A DNA stretch of 64,000 bases from DATBLY01 sp963705545 (GCA_963705545.1 CAVPJX010000001.1:434001-498000), one strand, 5' to 3'. Positions 38,918 through 48,376 are shown, counted from the stretch's first letter. Numbers and translations are program-made. Notes: a model not told the origin generated them from the sequence alone.

Positions 38918-40105
38918 ATGGGCACCGACGTCTACCTCGATGCCGCATCGGCCACGCCGCTGCTGCCCGCGGCCCGGGAGGCGGTGATCGAGGCGCTCGA
39001 TCGGTTCGGCGATCCCCTCAACATCCACGCGCCCGGACGGGAAGCTCGGCAGATCCTCGACGGATCGCGCGCGACGATCGCCGACGGGATCGGTGCCCAG
39101 CCGGACGAGATCGTGTTCACCTCGGGCGGCACCGAATCGATCGCGCTCGCGATCTGGGGCGCGGTCCGGGCCGTGCGCGAGTTGGGGACCCGGATCGTCG
39201 TGGGTTCGGTCGAGCACCCGGCGGTGGGTGGCGTCTGCCACGTGTTGGAGAGCGACGGGTTCGAGGTGACGCTCATCCCGGTCGACCCCGATGGGCTGCT
39301 CGACATGGATCGGTTCCGCGAGGAGGTCCGCAGGCCCGACACGCTCCTCGCGAGCGTCCAGCACGCGAACCACGAGCTCGGCACGATGCAACACGTCGCG
39401 GAGGCGGCCCGGATCGCGCGCGAGGTCGGCGTCCGCTTCCACACCGACGCATGCCAGACCGTGGGACGCCTACCGGTCGATGTCGAGGCGCTCGACGTCG
39501 ACCTCCTCTCCCTCTCGGGTCACAAGTTCGGTGGCCCGCCAGGCGTCGGCGCGCTGTACGTGCGTCGCGGCGTCGGGCTGACCGCCTACCCGTGCGGCGA
39601 CGACCGCGAGCGCAAGCGTCGATCCGGCATGGAGAACACGCCGGGGATCGCGGGCATGGCCGCGGGCCTGTCGGCGTCGCTCGCGACGATGGCCGACGTC
39701 GCGGCGACCCAGTGGGCGCTCACGGCGAGGATCCGCGACACGATCGCGGCGACGGTTCCCGGCGCGCGCGTCCACGGCCACCCAACGCACCGCACACCGC
39801 ACCTCGTCTGCTTCAGCGTGGACGCGCTGGATCCCTCCACCCTGATGATGGCGCTGGACGACCGCGGGTTCCGGCTGGGCGCGGGGTCCCTCTGCTCGGG
39901 CCAGCCCGGCGACCCCTCGCCGGTGCTCGGGCAGATCGGCTTCCCCAATACCTCGGGGTTCCGGCTGAGCCTCGGCCACGGGACCGCCGAGGCCGAGGTC
40001 GGCCGGCTGCTCGCCGTCCTGCCGGAGATCGTGGGCGAGCTGCGGGAAGTGGAGGCGCGGTCGGCGGAGGTCCTCTCCCGGTTCCACCCGCCCCACGGCG
40101 GATGA
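38918..40105 (+). CDS. cysteine desulfurase, NifS/IscS type
   Basis: 395 aa PLP enzyme (class V fold). YLDAASATPLLPAAREA, FTSGGTESIALAIW, the PLP-Asp region FHTDACQTVGRLPVDV, the PLP-Lys SLSGHKFGGPPGVGALYV and a flexible Cys loop GAGSLCSGQPGDPSPVLG are present. It frees sulfur (or selenium) from cysteine or selenocysteine for cofactor assembly. A separate SufS lies at 58349-59590, so this copy may serve another client: tRNA thiolation, sulfur for FdhD, or selenium supply for the Sec formate dehydrogenase. No iscU follows. It is 3 nt downstream of the channel gene. Confidence 0.88.
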   Translation: MGTDVYLDAASATPLLPAAREAVIEALDRFGDPLNIHAPGREARQILDGSRATIADGIGAQPDEIVFTSGGTESIALAIWGAVRAVRELGTRIVVGSVEHPAVGGVCHVLESDGFEVTLIPVDPDGLLDMDRFREEVRRPDTLLASVQHANHELGTMQHVAEAARIAREVGVRFHTDACQTVGRLPVDVEALDVDLLSLSGHKFGGPPGVGALYVRRGVGLTAYPCGDDRERKRRSGMENTPGIAGMAAGLSASLATMADVAATQWALTARIRDTIAATVPGARVHGHPTHRTPHLVCFSVDALDPSTLMMALDDRGFRLGAGSLCSGQPGDPSPVLGQIGFPNTSGFRLSLGHGTAEAEVGRLLAVLPEIVGELREVEARSAEVLSRFHPPHGG

Positions 40106-40124
40106 TCCGGTCCCCGACCCTGCC

Positions 40125-41174
40125 TCAGCCGACGGTCCAGGTATCGCCGGAGCGGAGCAGGGTCCCCAGATCGCCCGGCCCCAGCCGCTCCCCCGCCCGC
40201 TGGAGCTGATCGCGGATCGCCGCGCCGTAGACCGGGCGGTCGAACTCGCGGAACACCCCGATGCACGTCGGCTCGGACGGCCCCCGGGACAGGTGCGCGA
40301 GCCCGAACGCGAGTGACGGACGCCCGTGGACGTCGTGGACGATGATGCGATCTTCCGGGGTGTCGGCGGTGGCGGCGATCGTCAGGCGGCCGTTCTCCCC
40401 GACCGTGACGCAGCGAGCCCCCTCGTCGAACACGATCGGCTCCCCGTGGACCAGGCGGATCTGATTGTGCGCCCCTTGGGGCTTCTCGCGGAGGAGGTCG
40501 AACGCGCCGTCGTTGAAGACGTTGCAGTTCTGGTAGATCTCGACGAACGCGGTCCCCTCGTGCTGCGCCGCCTGGCGGAGCACGTCCGTCAGGTGCTGGC
40601 GGTCGTTGTCGATCGTGCGGGCGACGAAGGTCGCCTCCGCCCCGAGGGCGAGGGCGATCGGGTTGAACGGGTGATCGACCGACCCGAACGGCGTGGACTT
40701 CGTGACCTTCCCCTCCTCCGACGTGGGCGAGTACTGGCCCTTCGTGAGCCCATAGATCTGGTTGTTGAACAGCAGGATCTTCAGGTTCACGTTGCGGCGG
40801 AGCGCGTGGATCAGGTGGTTGCCGCCGATCGAGAGGCCGTCGCCGTCGCCGGTGACGACCCAGACCGACAGCTCCGGGTTGGCGGTCGCGACCCCCGTGG
40901 CGAGCGCCGGGGCGCGCCCGTGGATCCCGTGCATCCCGTAGGTGTCCAGGTAGTAGGTGAACCGGCCGCTGCAGCCGATGCCCGACACGAACACCGTCCG
41001 GTGCGGCTCGATCCCCAGCTCGGGCATGAATCCCTGGACGGCCGCGAGGATCGCGTAGTCCCCGCAGCCAGGACACCAGCGGACCTCCTGGTCGGAGGTG
41101 AAGTCCCTCTTGGTCAGGGTCGCTACGCCCCCGGCCTCGCGGCCGGCCGCATCGCCGTTCGTCGCATCGCTCAT
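40125..41174 (-). CDS. korB: 2-oxoacid:ferredoxin oxidoreductase, beta subunit
   Basis: 349 aa. It carries thiamine diphosphate: RWCPGCGDYAILAAVQ and GIGCSGRFTYYL (cluster and TPP Cys), GDGDGLSIGGNHLIHALRRNVNLKILLFNNQIYGLTKGQ (the GDG-x25-N TPP motif), and the tail of the beta chain. With KorA it converts 2-oxoglutarate + CoA to succinyl-CoA with ferredoxin. The ATG at 41174 directly follows the korA stop and has GGGGAAG upstream; a longer start at 41189 lies within korA. Specificity for 2-oxoglutarate is by overall similarity only. Confidence 0.9.
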   Translation of the reverse strand: MSDATNGDAAGREAGGVATLTKRDFTSDQEVRWCPGCGDYAILAAVQGFMPELGIEPHRTVFVSGIGCSGRFTYYLDTYGMHGIHGRAPALATGVATANPELSVWVVTGDGDGLSIGGNHLIHALRRNVNLKILLFNNQIYGLTKGQYSPTSEEGKVTKSTPFGSVDHPFNPIALALGAEATFVARTIDNDRQHLTDVLRQAAQHEGTAFVEIYQNCNVFNDGAFDLLREKPQGAHNQIRLVHGEPIVFDEGARCVTVGENGRLTIAATADTPEDRIIVHDVHGRPSLAFGLAHLSRGPSEPTCIGVFREFDRPVYGAAIRDQLQRAGERLGPGDLGTLLRSGDTWTVG

Positions 41175-41175
41175 C

Positions 41176-43023
41176 TCAGGCTTCCCCATCCGATCGGATC
41201 ATCCGGTCGATCTCATCCTCGAGCTCCTCGGCGAAGATCGGCGCGCCCTGGACCTTCGAGTAGCTGCGCGCGTCGATCAGGAACCGTCCCCGGATCAGCA
41301 GCGCCAGCTGGCCCAGGTTGATCTCGGGGACCAGGACCTTCGGGTAGGCGCGCAGGATCTCCTCGATGTTGGCGGGGAACGGGTTCAGGTGCCGCAGGTG
41401 CGCGGTCGCGACCTTCCCCCCGCGATCGCGCACCCGTCGGGCGGCGGCCGAGATCGTGCCGAGCGTCGAGCCCCAGCCGAGCACGAGGAGGTCGGCGTCG
41501 CCGCCCGGGTCATCCACCGTGAGCGGCGGGACCTCCTCGGCGATCCGGTCGATCTTCGACTGGCGGAGGGCCGTCATGCGTTCGTGGTTCTCACCGTCGT
41601 AGCTGATGTTGCCCGTGAGCTCCTCGCGCTCGAGCCCACCCACACGGTGGACGAGCCCGGGCGTGCCCGGCACCGCCCAGGGGCGGGCGAGGTCGTCGTT
41701 GCGCGCGTACGGAAGGAAGCCCTCGCCGTTCGCCGAGGCGAAGCCGGGATCGATCGTCGGCAGGCCGTCGACGTCGGGGATCCGCCAGGGTTCGGACGAG
41801 TTCGACAGGAACGTGTCGGAGAGCACGATCACCGGTGTCCGGTACCGGACCGCGATCCTCGCAGCCTCGATCGCCACGAAGAAGCAGTCGGCGGGAGACG
41901 AGGGGGCGACGATCGGCATCGGCGACTCGCCGTGGCGACCGAACATCGCGAGGAGCAGGTCGCCCTGCTCGGTCTTCGTCGGCATCCCGGTCGATGGTCC
42001 CGCCCGCATCACGTCTACGATCACGAGCGGCAGCTCCATGATGACCGCGAGCCCGAGCGTCTCGGCCTTGAGGTCCATCCCCGGTCCACTGGTCCCGGTG
42101 ACCGCCAGGCTGCCGGCGAACGCTGCGCCCAGGGCCATGTTCGCGGCCGCGATCTCGTCCTCGGCCTGCAGCGTGATCACGTCGAAGTTCTTGTGCCGCG
42201 CCAGCTCGTGGAGCAGCTCGGACGCCGGGGTGATCGGGTAGCTCGCGTAGAAGAGCGGGAGGCCGCTGCGCTGGGCGGCCGCGATCAGCCCCCACGAGAG
42301 CGCGGTCGCGCCGGCGATGTTCCGGTACGTGCCGGGAGCCACCTCCGCGGCCTTCACGGTGTAGGAGGTGGCGAAGACCTCGGTGGTCTCACCGAAGTTG
42401 AACCCCGCCTTGAAGGCGGCGACGTTCGCGTCCAGGATCTCCTGCTTCCCACCGAACTTCCGCTCGAGCCAGTTCATCGTGGTGTCCACGGGACGTCCGT
42501 ACATCCACGAGAGCAGGCCCAGGGCGAACATGTTCTTCGCGCGCTCCGCCTCCTTCTTCCCGATGCCGATGTCCTCGGTCGCGCGGACGGTCATCGAGGT
42601 CATCGGGACCTTGAAGACCTGGTAGCCGTCGAGCGAGCCGTCGGTCGAGGGATCGGAGGCGAACCCCGCCTTCTCGACGTTGCGGGGCGTGAACGCGTCC
42701 TCGTTCAGCACGAGGGTGCCGCCGCGCGTCACCTTGTCGAGATCCGCGCGGAGCGCCGCCGGGTTCATCGCGACGAGCACGTCCGCGTGGTCGCCCGGCG
42801 TCGTGATGTCCGAGGACGCGAACTGGATCTGGAACGCCGAGACCCCATGCACCGTCCCGGCCGGCGCGCGGATCTCGGCCGGGAAGTCCGGAAGGGTGGC
42901 CAGGTCGTTGCCGAGGACGGCGGTGGCGCTCGTGAACCGGTCGCCCGTCAGCTGCATCCCGTCGCCGGAGTCGCCGGCGAACCGCACGACGACCCGGTCG
43001 CGTTCCTCGACGGTCTTCGCCAT
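41176..43023 (-). CDS. korA: 2-oxoacid:ferredoxin oxidoreductase, alpha subunit (gamma-alpha fusion)
   Basis: 615 aa. The N-terminal 190 residues are the gamma domain (VVVRFAGDSGDGMQLTGDRFTSATAVLGNDLATLPDFPAEIRAP), followed by the alpha domain (YPITPASELLHELARHKNFDVITLQAEDEIAAANMALGAAFAG; TGTSGPGMDLKAETLGLAVIMELPLVIVDVMRAGPSTGMPTKTEQGD). This is the KorA layout of actinobacteria such as Mycobacterium, where KorAB lets the TCA cycle run through a CoA-dependent, ferredoxin-linked step. It is oxygen-tolerant in mycobacteria. ATG 43023; the korB gene follows directly. Confidence 0.93.
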   Translation of the reverse strand: MAKTVEERDRVVVRFAGDSGDGMQLTGDRFTSATAVLGNDLATLPDFPAEIRAPAGTVHGVSAFQIQFASSDITTPGDHADVLVAMNPAALRADLDKVTRGGTLVLNEDAFTPRNVEKAGFASDPSTDGSLDGYQVFKVPMTSMTVRATEDIGIGKKEAERAKNMFALGLLSWMYGRPVDTTMNWLERKFGGKQEILDANVAAFKAGFNFGETTEVFATSYTVKAAEVAPGTYRNIAGATALSWGLIAAAQRSGLPLFYASYPITPASELLHELARHKNFDVITLQAEDEIAAANMALGAAFAGSLAVTGTSGPGMDLKAETLGLAVIMELPLVIVDVMRAGPSTGMPTKTEQGDLLLAMFGRHGESPMPIVAPSSPADCFFVAIEAARIAVRYRTPVIVLSDTFLSNSSEPWRIPDVDGLPTIDPGFASANGEGFLPYARNDDLARPWAVPGTPGLVHRVGGLEREELTGNISYDGENHERMTALRQSKIDRIAEEVPPLTVDDPGGDADLLVLGWGSTLGTISAAARRVRDRGGKVATAHLRHLNPFPANIEEILRAYPKVLVPEINLGQLALLIRGRFLIDARSYSKVQGAPIFAEELEDEIDRMIRSDGEA

Positions 43024-43159
43024 CTCACCGGGCGGGGGCCCTGCTCCTTCCGAAACGTGCTGGATGCGTACCCTCAAGGGTAACGCGCCTCGGAGCCCAC
43101 GCACGGCGCGTCGTCGATCGAGCGACGTCGGGAGCCGGCCCGAACCGTAGGGTGCGGCC

Positions 43160-44104
43160 GTGCAGAGGCATCGACCAGGATCCGCCGGCCCCGAACTGTC
43201 GGTCGTGGGGTTCGGGGCGTGGGAGGCCGGCGGAACGGCCTGGGGTGCGAACCGATCCGACGAGGCGGTCGTCGAGGCGATCCGGGCCGGGCTCGACGCC
43301 GGCATGAACTGGGTCGACACGGCCGAGGTCTACGGGGCAGGCGTCTCCGAGCGCCTCGTCGGCCGGGCGACCGCCGGGCGGGACGAGGTCCTGATCGCGA
43401 CGAAGCTCGCGCCCGCGCCCGAAGGATCGGGATCCCGTCCCGATCAGGTCCGTGTCGGCTGCGAGGCCTCCCTCGAGCGGCTGGGGGTCGAAACGATCGA
43501 CCAGTACCAGCTGCATTGGCCCGACGACGATGGCACTCCGGTCGAGGACACGTGGGCCGCCATGGCCGCTCTGGTCGACGCGGGGATGGTCCGCTGGATC
43601 GGGGTGTCGAACTTCGACCGCGAGCTGATCTCTCGCTGCGAGGCCGTGCGGCACGTGGACCCCCTGCAGCCGCGCTTCAACCTGCTGATGCGGGAGGAGC
43701 GGGCGTTGATCACCTGGTGCGGCGACCGGGGCACGGGTGTCGTGTCCTACGCGCCGCTCGGGTTCGGGCTCCTGACGGGCGCGATCACGACCGACACGGT
43801 CTACCCCGCGGGTGACTGGCGCGGCGAGCCGGCCCCCGATCCGGATGACCCGGACGTCGTTCCCGAGTTCCTGCCCGAGCGCCTGCCCGGCGTGCTCGCC
43901 CGCGTCGATCGCCTCCGTCCGATCGCGGACCGCCTGGGGATCTCGCTCGCGCAGCTAGCGCTCGCATGGAACCACCACCAGCCAGGTGTCACGTCCGCGA
44001 TCGCGGGGAGCCGCGACCCCGGGCACGCGAGGATCAACGCGGCCGCCGGCGACGTCGCGCTTGATCCGGCGACGCTCGAGGAGATCGACGCGGCGTCGAG
44101 CTAG
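43160..44104 (+). CDS. aldo/keto reductase
   Basis: 314 aa TIM-barrel NADPH reductase. GLDAGMNWVDTAEVYGAGVSERLVGRA holds the catalytic Asp and Tyr, LIATKLAP has the Lys, and YQLHWPDDD has the His of the AKR tetrad. The NADPH-binding region GSRDPGHARINAAAGD is at the end. The GTG lies exactly 6 nt after TAGGGT (43148-43153), leaderless-like. The stop overlaps the convergent cNMP-binding gene by 4 nt. Substrate unknown; many related enzymes reduce sugar or steroid aldehydes and ketones. Confidence 0.92.
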   Translation: MQRHRPGSAGPELSVVGFGAWEAGGTAWGANRSDEAVVEAIRAGLDAGMNWVDTAEVYGAGVSERLVGRATAGRDEVLIATKLAPAPEGSGSRPDQVRVGCEASLERLGVETIDQYQLHWPDDDGTPVEDTWAAMAALVDAGMVRWIGVSNFDRELISRCEAVRHVDPLQPRFNLLMREERALITWCGDRGTGVVSYAPLGFGLLTGAITTDTVYPAGDWRGEPAPDPDDPDVVPEFLPERLPGVLARVDRLRPIADRLGISLAQLALAWNHHQPGVTSAIAGSRDPGHARINAAAGDVALDPATLEEIDAASS

Positions 44105-44604
44105 GACTCGAGGCGTCGGTCGATCTCGCGCACCCGGCGGACGATCCCGTCGATCAGCTTCAAGGCGAGCTGCGGCTCCTCACGCAGCAGGGCGAAGAGC
44201 GTCCGACGGAAGAGCCGCAGGACCTCGAGCGGCGTCTCGGCGATCACGGTCGCCGTCCGCGGCCCGCCGTCGAGGGCGGAGAGCTCACCGAAGAAGTCCC
44301 CGGGCCGCACCCGCGCGAGCGTCCGGCCCTTCCGGATCACCTTGCCCTCACCGGACAGCACCACGAACACGGTCTCGCCGAGGAGGCCCTCCTCCACGAC
44401 CTTCTGCCCGGGACGGAAGACCAGCTCGTCGGCCTCCCCGGCGAGCCGCTCGAGCGCGCGGCGCGGGAGCCCGGAGAAGAGGGGAACGCCGCCGAGCACA
44501 GCCGCCGTCTGTCGTTTCGTGCGCCGGGGCGGCTGCGTGGGCGCCGCGGGTGCCCGCCGGGGCCGCCGCTCGCGTAGGACGAGATCCGGGAAGCTCTGGC
44601 TCAC
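44101..44604 (-). CDS. cyclic-nucleotide-binding domain protein without DNA-binding domain
   Basis: 167 aa. After a basic, proline-rich N-terminus comes the cNMP fold: LFSGLPRRALERLAGEADELVFRPGQKVVEEGLLGETVFVVLSGEGKVIRKG, then PGDFFGELSALDGGPRTATVIAETPLEVLRL, the phosphate-binding cassette (GELSALDGGPRTATV). The C-terminal helix has no helix-turn-helix. The sequence resembles the CRP sensor domain, so it may sense cAMP and act by binding a partner. GTG 44604 lies exactly 6 nt after TAGGCT (44611-44616), leaderless-like. Confidence 0.85.
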   Translation of the reverse strand: MSQSFPDLVLRERRPRRAPAAPTQPPRRTKRQTAAVLGGVPLFSGLPRRALERLAGEADELVFRPGQKVVEEGLLGETVFVVLSGEGKVIRKGRTLARVRPGDFFGELSALDGGPRTATVIAETPLEVLRLFRRTLFALLREEPQLALKLIDGIVRRVREIDRRLES

Positions 44605-44645
44605 GCGGGCAGCCTACCCCGAGCCCCGCCGCGGACGCGACCGAG

Positions 44646-44682
44646 GTGACCGATGGTCACGCCCGGGACCCGCGACTACATT
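44646..44682 (+). promoter_or_regulatory. metH promoter with a palindrome over the -35
   Basis: -10 TACATT (44677-44682), 17-nt spacer, -35-like TGGTCA (44654-44659). The palindrome GTGACC-GAT-GGTCAC (44646-44660) covers the -35; its half-sites GTGA/TCAC resemble a CRP-type box, but with 7 nt between them instead of 6. The GTG start of metH is 7 nt past the -10, so the mRNA is probably leaderless. No cobalamin or SAM riboswitch fits in this short space. Confidence 0.5.
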
Positions 44683-44689
44683 CGTTGGA

Positions 44690-47600
44690 GTGTCCCCGCT
44701 CCCCGAACGCCTCGCCGGCTTGCTCGCCGAACGGATCGTGATCCTCGACGGCGCCTGGGGCGTGCTGCTCCAGGGCCAGGGTCTGACCGAGGAGGACTTC
44801 CGGGGAGACCGGTTCCGCGACCATGATCGCGACGTGCAGGGCGATCCCGATCTGCTGAACCTGACGCGACCGGAGCTCGTCGCCCGGATCCACCGCGAGT
44901 ACTTCGAAGCCGGCGCGGACATCACCACCACGAACACGTTCACGGCCACGTCGATCGGACAGGCGGAGTACGGGCTGCAGGCCGCCGTCCGCGATATGAA
45001 CCTCGAGGCCTCGCGCCTCGCCCGGGAGGCGGCAGACGAGGCCGGCGGCTGGGTCGCGGGGTCCCTGGGACCCCTCAACGTGACCCTCAGCCTCTCGCCC
45101 AAGGTGGAGGACCCGGGCTTCCGTACCGTCGGTTTCGACGAGGTCGTCGACGCCTACGCGCAACAGATCGAGGCGCTGCGCGACGGCGGCGTCGACCTGC
45201 TGCTGATCGAGACGATCTTCGACACGCTGAACGCCAAGGCCGCGATCGCGGCGGCGATCGAGGTCGCCCCGGAGCTGCCCCGCTGGATCTCGGTGACGAT
45301 CGTGGACCGGAGCGGACGGACGCTCTCGGGGCAGACCGTCGATGCGTTCTGGACCTCGATCCGGCACGCGGAGCCAGCGATCGTGGGGGTGAACTGCTCC
45401 CTCGGAGCGACCGAGATCCGGCCGTACGTCGAGACGCTCGCGCGGATCGCGGCCGTCCCGGTCGCCTGCTACCCGAACGCGGGCCTCCCGAACGCGTTCG
45501 GGGGCTACGACGAGACCCCGGAGGTGACGAGCTCGCTCCTGTCGGAGTTCGCGCGGTCGGGGCTGGTGAACCTCGTCGGCGGCTGCTGTGGCACGACGCC
45601 GGAGCACATCCGGATGATCGCCGAGGCGGTCAGCGGCGTCGACCGTCGCCCCCTCCCCGAACCCCCCGTCGACGCGATCACCTCACTCTCCGGCCTCGAG
45701 CCGTTCCGCATCACGCCGGAGACCGGGTTCGTGATGGTGGGCGAACGGACGAACATCACCGGCTCGAAGCGGTTCGCGGGCCTGATCGGCTCGGGCGACT
45801 TCGAGGCCGGCGTCGACGTCGCCCTCGATCAGGTGCGCAGCGGCGCGAACGTGATCGACGTGAACATGGACGCCGACCTGATCGACGGCGTCTCCGCGAT
45901 GACCCGCTTCCTGAACCTGATCGCGGCCGAGCCCGAGATCGCGCGTGTGCCGGTGATGGTCGACTCCTCGAAGTGGGACGTCCTCGAGGCCGGCCTGAAG
46001 TGCCTCCAGGGCCGGGGCATCGTCAATTCGATCAGCCTCAAGGAGGGCGAAGACGACTTCCTCGCGAAGGCGGTCCGCGTACGCAGGTACGGCGCGGCCG
46101 TCGTGGTGATGTGCTTCGACGAGCGCGGGCAGGCCGATACGGTCGAGCGCAAGATCGCGATCGCCGAGCGCGCCTACCGGTTGCTGACCGAGCGCGCCGG
46201 GTTCGACCCCGAGGACATCATCATCGACCCGAACATCCTCGCGATCGCCACGGGGATCGAGGAGCACGAGCGGTACGCGCAGGCATTCATCGAGGCTACG
46301 CGCGAGATCAAGATCCGGTGTCCGGGCGTGAAGGTGTCCGGGGGCGTGTCGAACCTGTCGTTCTCGTTCCGCGGCAACGAGCCCGTCCGTCGCGCGATCC
46401 ACTCAGCGTTCCTGTATCACGCGCGGCAGGCGGGTCTCGACATGGCGATCGTGAACGCGGGACAGCTCCCGGTCTACGACGACATCCCGCTCGACCTGCG
46501 AGAGCACGTCGAGGACATCCTGTTCGCCCGCCGGCCCGACGCGACCGAGCGGATGGTCCGGTTCGCCGAGACGGTCCAGGGCGGCGCCCTCGAACGGATC
46601 GAGGATCTGACCTGGCGCGAGGGGTCGGTCGAAGAGCGCCTGTCCCACGCGCTCGTCCACGGGATCGACGACTTCATCGTCGAGGATGCGGAGGAGGCAC
46701 GGCAGGCCTACGACCGTCCACTCGAGGTGATCGAGGGTCCGCTGATGGACGGGATGCGGATCGTCGGCGATCTGTTCGGCGCCGGGAAGATGTTCTTGCC
46801 GCAGGTGGTCAAGAGCGCACGCGCGATGAAGAAGGCGGTCGCGTACCTCGAGCCCTTCATGGAGGAGGAGAAGCAGGCGACGATCGCCGGCGGCGGTCAG
46901 GTGCGCTCCCAGGGCCGCGTGGTGCTCGCCACCGTGAAGGGCGACGTGCACGACATCGGGAAGAACATCGTCGGCGTCGTCCTCGGCTGCAACAGCTACG
47001 AGGTGATCGACCTCGGCGTGATGGCGCCGGCGGACCTGATCCTGGATACCGCGATCGAGCAAGGATGCGACATCGTGGGGCTGTCGGGGCTGATCACGCC
47101 GTCGCTCGACGAGATGGTGAACGTGGCGAAGGAGATGGAGCGGCGCGGGCTGGCCCTTCCGCTCCTGATCGGTGGCGCGACCACGTCGCGCGCGCACACC
47201 GCCGTCCGGATCGCGCCCGCGTACCGGCATCCGACCGTCCACGTGATCGACGCCTCGCGGGTGGTCGGGGTCGTCTCCGACCTGCTCGACGACGAGCGGC
47301 GTTCGGCCTTGGACGAGCGCAACCGCGCCGAGCAGTCACGTCTGCGCACGCAGCACGAGGAGCGAGAGAAGACGCCGCTCCTCCCCTACCGACGCGCCGT
47401 GGAGAACCGCACGACCATCGAGTGGCGGGCGGAGGACCTCCCGACCCCCGCCTTCACGGGAACCCGGGTCGTGGAGGTGCCGGTCGAGACCCTGCTCCCG
47501 TACATCGACTGGACCTTCTTCTTCACCGCCTGGGAGCTGAAGGGCCGGTACCCGCAGATCCTCGATCACCCGCGGCACGGAGCGGCCGCGCGGGAGCTGT

Positions 47601-48325
47601 TCGCCGATGCCCAGGAGCTGCTCGGCCGGATCGCGAACGACGGATCGATCGCGCCGCGAGGCGTCTACGGGTTCTGGCCGGCGCACGCCGAAGGCGACGA
47701 CCTCGTCCTGCCGAACGGGGTCGTCTTCCCGATGCTCCGCCAGCAGGTGGACAAGGGCGGCCAGGGCCCGAACCGCTCGCTCGCCGACTACGTCGCGCCG
47801 CTCGGGTCGGGGCTGGACGATCACGTCGGAGCCTTCGCCGTCGCGGCCTTCGGCGCGGACGACCTGGCGAAGCGGTTCGAGGCCGAGCACGACGACTACC
47901 GCGCGATCATGGCGAAGGCGCTCGCCGACCGGCTGGCCGAGGCGTTCGCCGAGCACCTCCACGAGCGCGCCCGGTTCGACTGGGGGTACGAGACCGAGCG
48001 CCGCCCGAACGACGAGCTGATCGGCGAGCGGTTCCGGGGGATCCGTCCGGCGTTCGGCTACCCGGCCTGCCCCGACCACAGCTTGAAGCGACGGCTCTTC
48101 GGCCTCCTCGACGCGCACGGGATCGGGATCGACCTGACGGAGTCGTTCGCGATGACCCCGGTCGCGGCGGTTTCCGGTCTCTACCTCGCGCATCCTCAGG
48201 CTCGGTACTTCAACGTCGGGCGGCTCGGGAAGGACCAGCTGGAGGACTATGCCCGCCGGCTCGGCGAGAGCGTCGCCGAGGCCGAGCGCTGGCTCCGGCC
48301 GAACCTCGCGTACGACCCCGACTGA
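44690..48325 (+). CDS. metH: cobalamin-dependent methionine synthase
   Basis: 1211 aa, all four MetH modules in order. Homocysteine-binding barrel (about 1-310; zinc Cys in IVGVNCSLGATE and GGCCGTTPEH). Methyl-THF (pterin) barrel (about 330-610; VGERTNITGSKRFAGLI, DVNMDADLIDG). B12 cap and domain (about 640-870; DVHDIGKNIVGVVLGCN with the cobalt-ligating His). SAM reactivation domain (about 890-1205; IDWTFFFTAWELKGRYP, RGIRPAFGYPACPDHSLK). It transfers the methyl group from 5-methyl-THF to homocysteine. The reactivation domain implies an aerobic lifestyle in which the cobalamin can oxidise. The GTG start gives a leaderless fit; longer readings upstream are not protein-like. Confidence 0.97.
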   Translation: MSPLPERLAGLLAERIVILDGAWGVLLQGQGLTEEDFRGDRFRDHDRDVQGDPDLLNLTRPELVARIHREYFEAGADITTTNTFTATSIGQAEYGLQAAVRDMNLEASRLAREAADEAGGWVAGSLGPLNVTLSLSPKVEDPGFRTVGFDEVVDAYAQQIEALRDGGVDLLLIETIFDTLNAKAAIAAAIEVAPELPRWISVTIVDRSGRTLSGQTVDAFWTSIRHAEPAIVGVNCSLGATEIRPYVETLARIAAVPVACYPNAGLPNAFGGYDETPEVTSSLLSEFARSGLVNLVGGCCGTTPEHIRMIAEAVSGVDRRPLPEPPVDAITSLSGLEPFRITPETGFVMVGERTNITGSKRFAGLIGSGDFEAGVDVALDQVRSGANVIDVNMDADLIDGVSAMTRFLNLIAAEPEIARVPVMVDSSKWDVLEAGLKCLQGRGIVNSISLKEGEDDFLAKAVRVRRYGAAVVVMCFDERGQADTVERKIAIAERAYRLLTERAGFDPEDIIIDPNILAIATGIEEHERYAQAFIEATREIKIRCPGVKVSGGVSNLSFSFRGNEPVRRAIHSAFLYHARQAGLDMAIVNAGQLPVYDDIPLDLREHVEDILFARRPDATERMVRFAETVQGGALERIEDLTWREGSVEERLSHALVHGIDDFIVEDAEEARQAYDRPLEVIEGPLMDGMRIVGDLFGAGKMFLPQVVKSARAMKKAVAYLEPFMEEEKQATIAGGGQVRSQGRVVLATVKGDVHDIGKNIVGVVLGCNSYEVIDLGVMAPADLILDTAIEQGCDIVGLSGLITPSLDEMVNVAKEMERRGLALPLLIGGATTSRAHTAVRIAPAYRHPTVHVIDASRVVGVVSDLLDDERRSALDERNRAEQSRLRTQHEEREKTPLLPYRRAVENRTTIEWRAEDLPTPAFTGTRVVEVPVETLLPYIDWTFFFTAWELKGRYPQILDHPRHGAAARELFADAQELLGRIANDGSIAPRGVYGFWPAHAEGDDLVLPNGVVFPMLRQQVDKGGQGPNRSLADYVAPLGSGLDDHVGAFAVAAFGADDLAKRFEAEHDDYRAIMAKALADRLAEAFAEHLHERARFDWGYETERRPNDELIGERFRGIRPAFGYPACPDHSLKRRLFGLLDAHGIGIDLTESFAMTPVAAVSGLYLAHPQARYFNVGRLGKDQLEDYARRLGESVAEAERWLRPNLAYDPD

Positions 48326-48376
48326 GCCTGAGCGAGGTTCAGCGTCCACCCCCGGCCCGCTGGTAGCGTGCCCGTC

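Noticed and set aside
44605..44689. A cobalamin or SAM riboswitch ahead of metH
   Set aside because: Only 85 bp separate the divergent genes and the promoter hexamer ends 7 nt before the start codon; there is no room for a leader.
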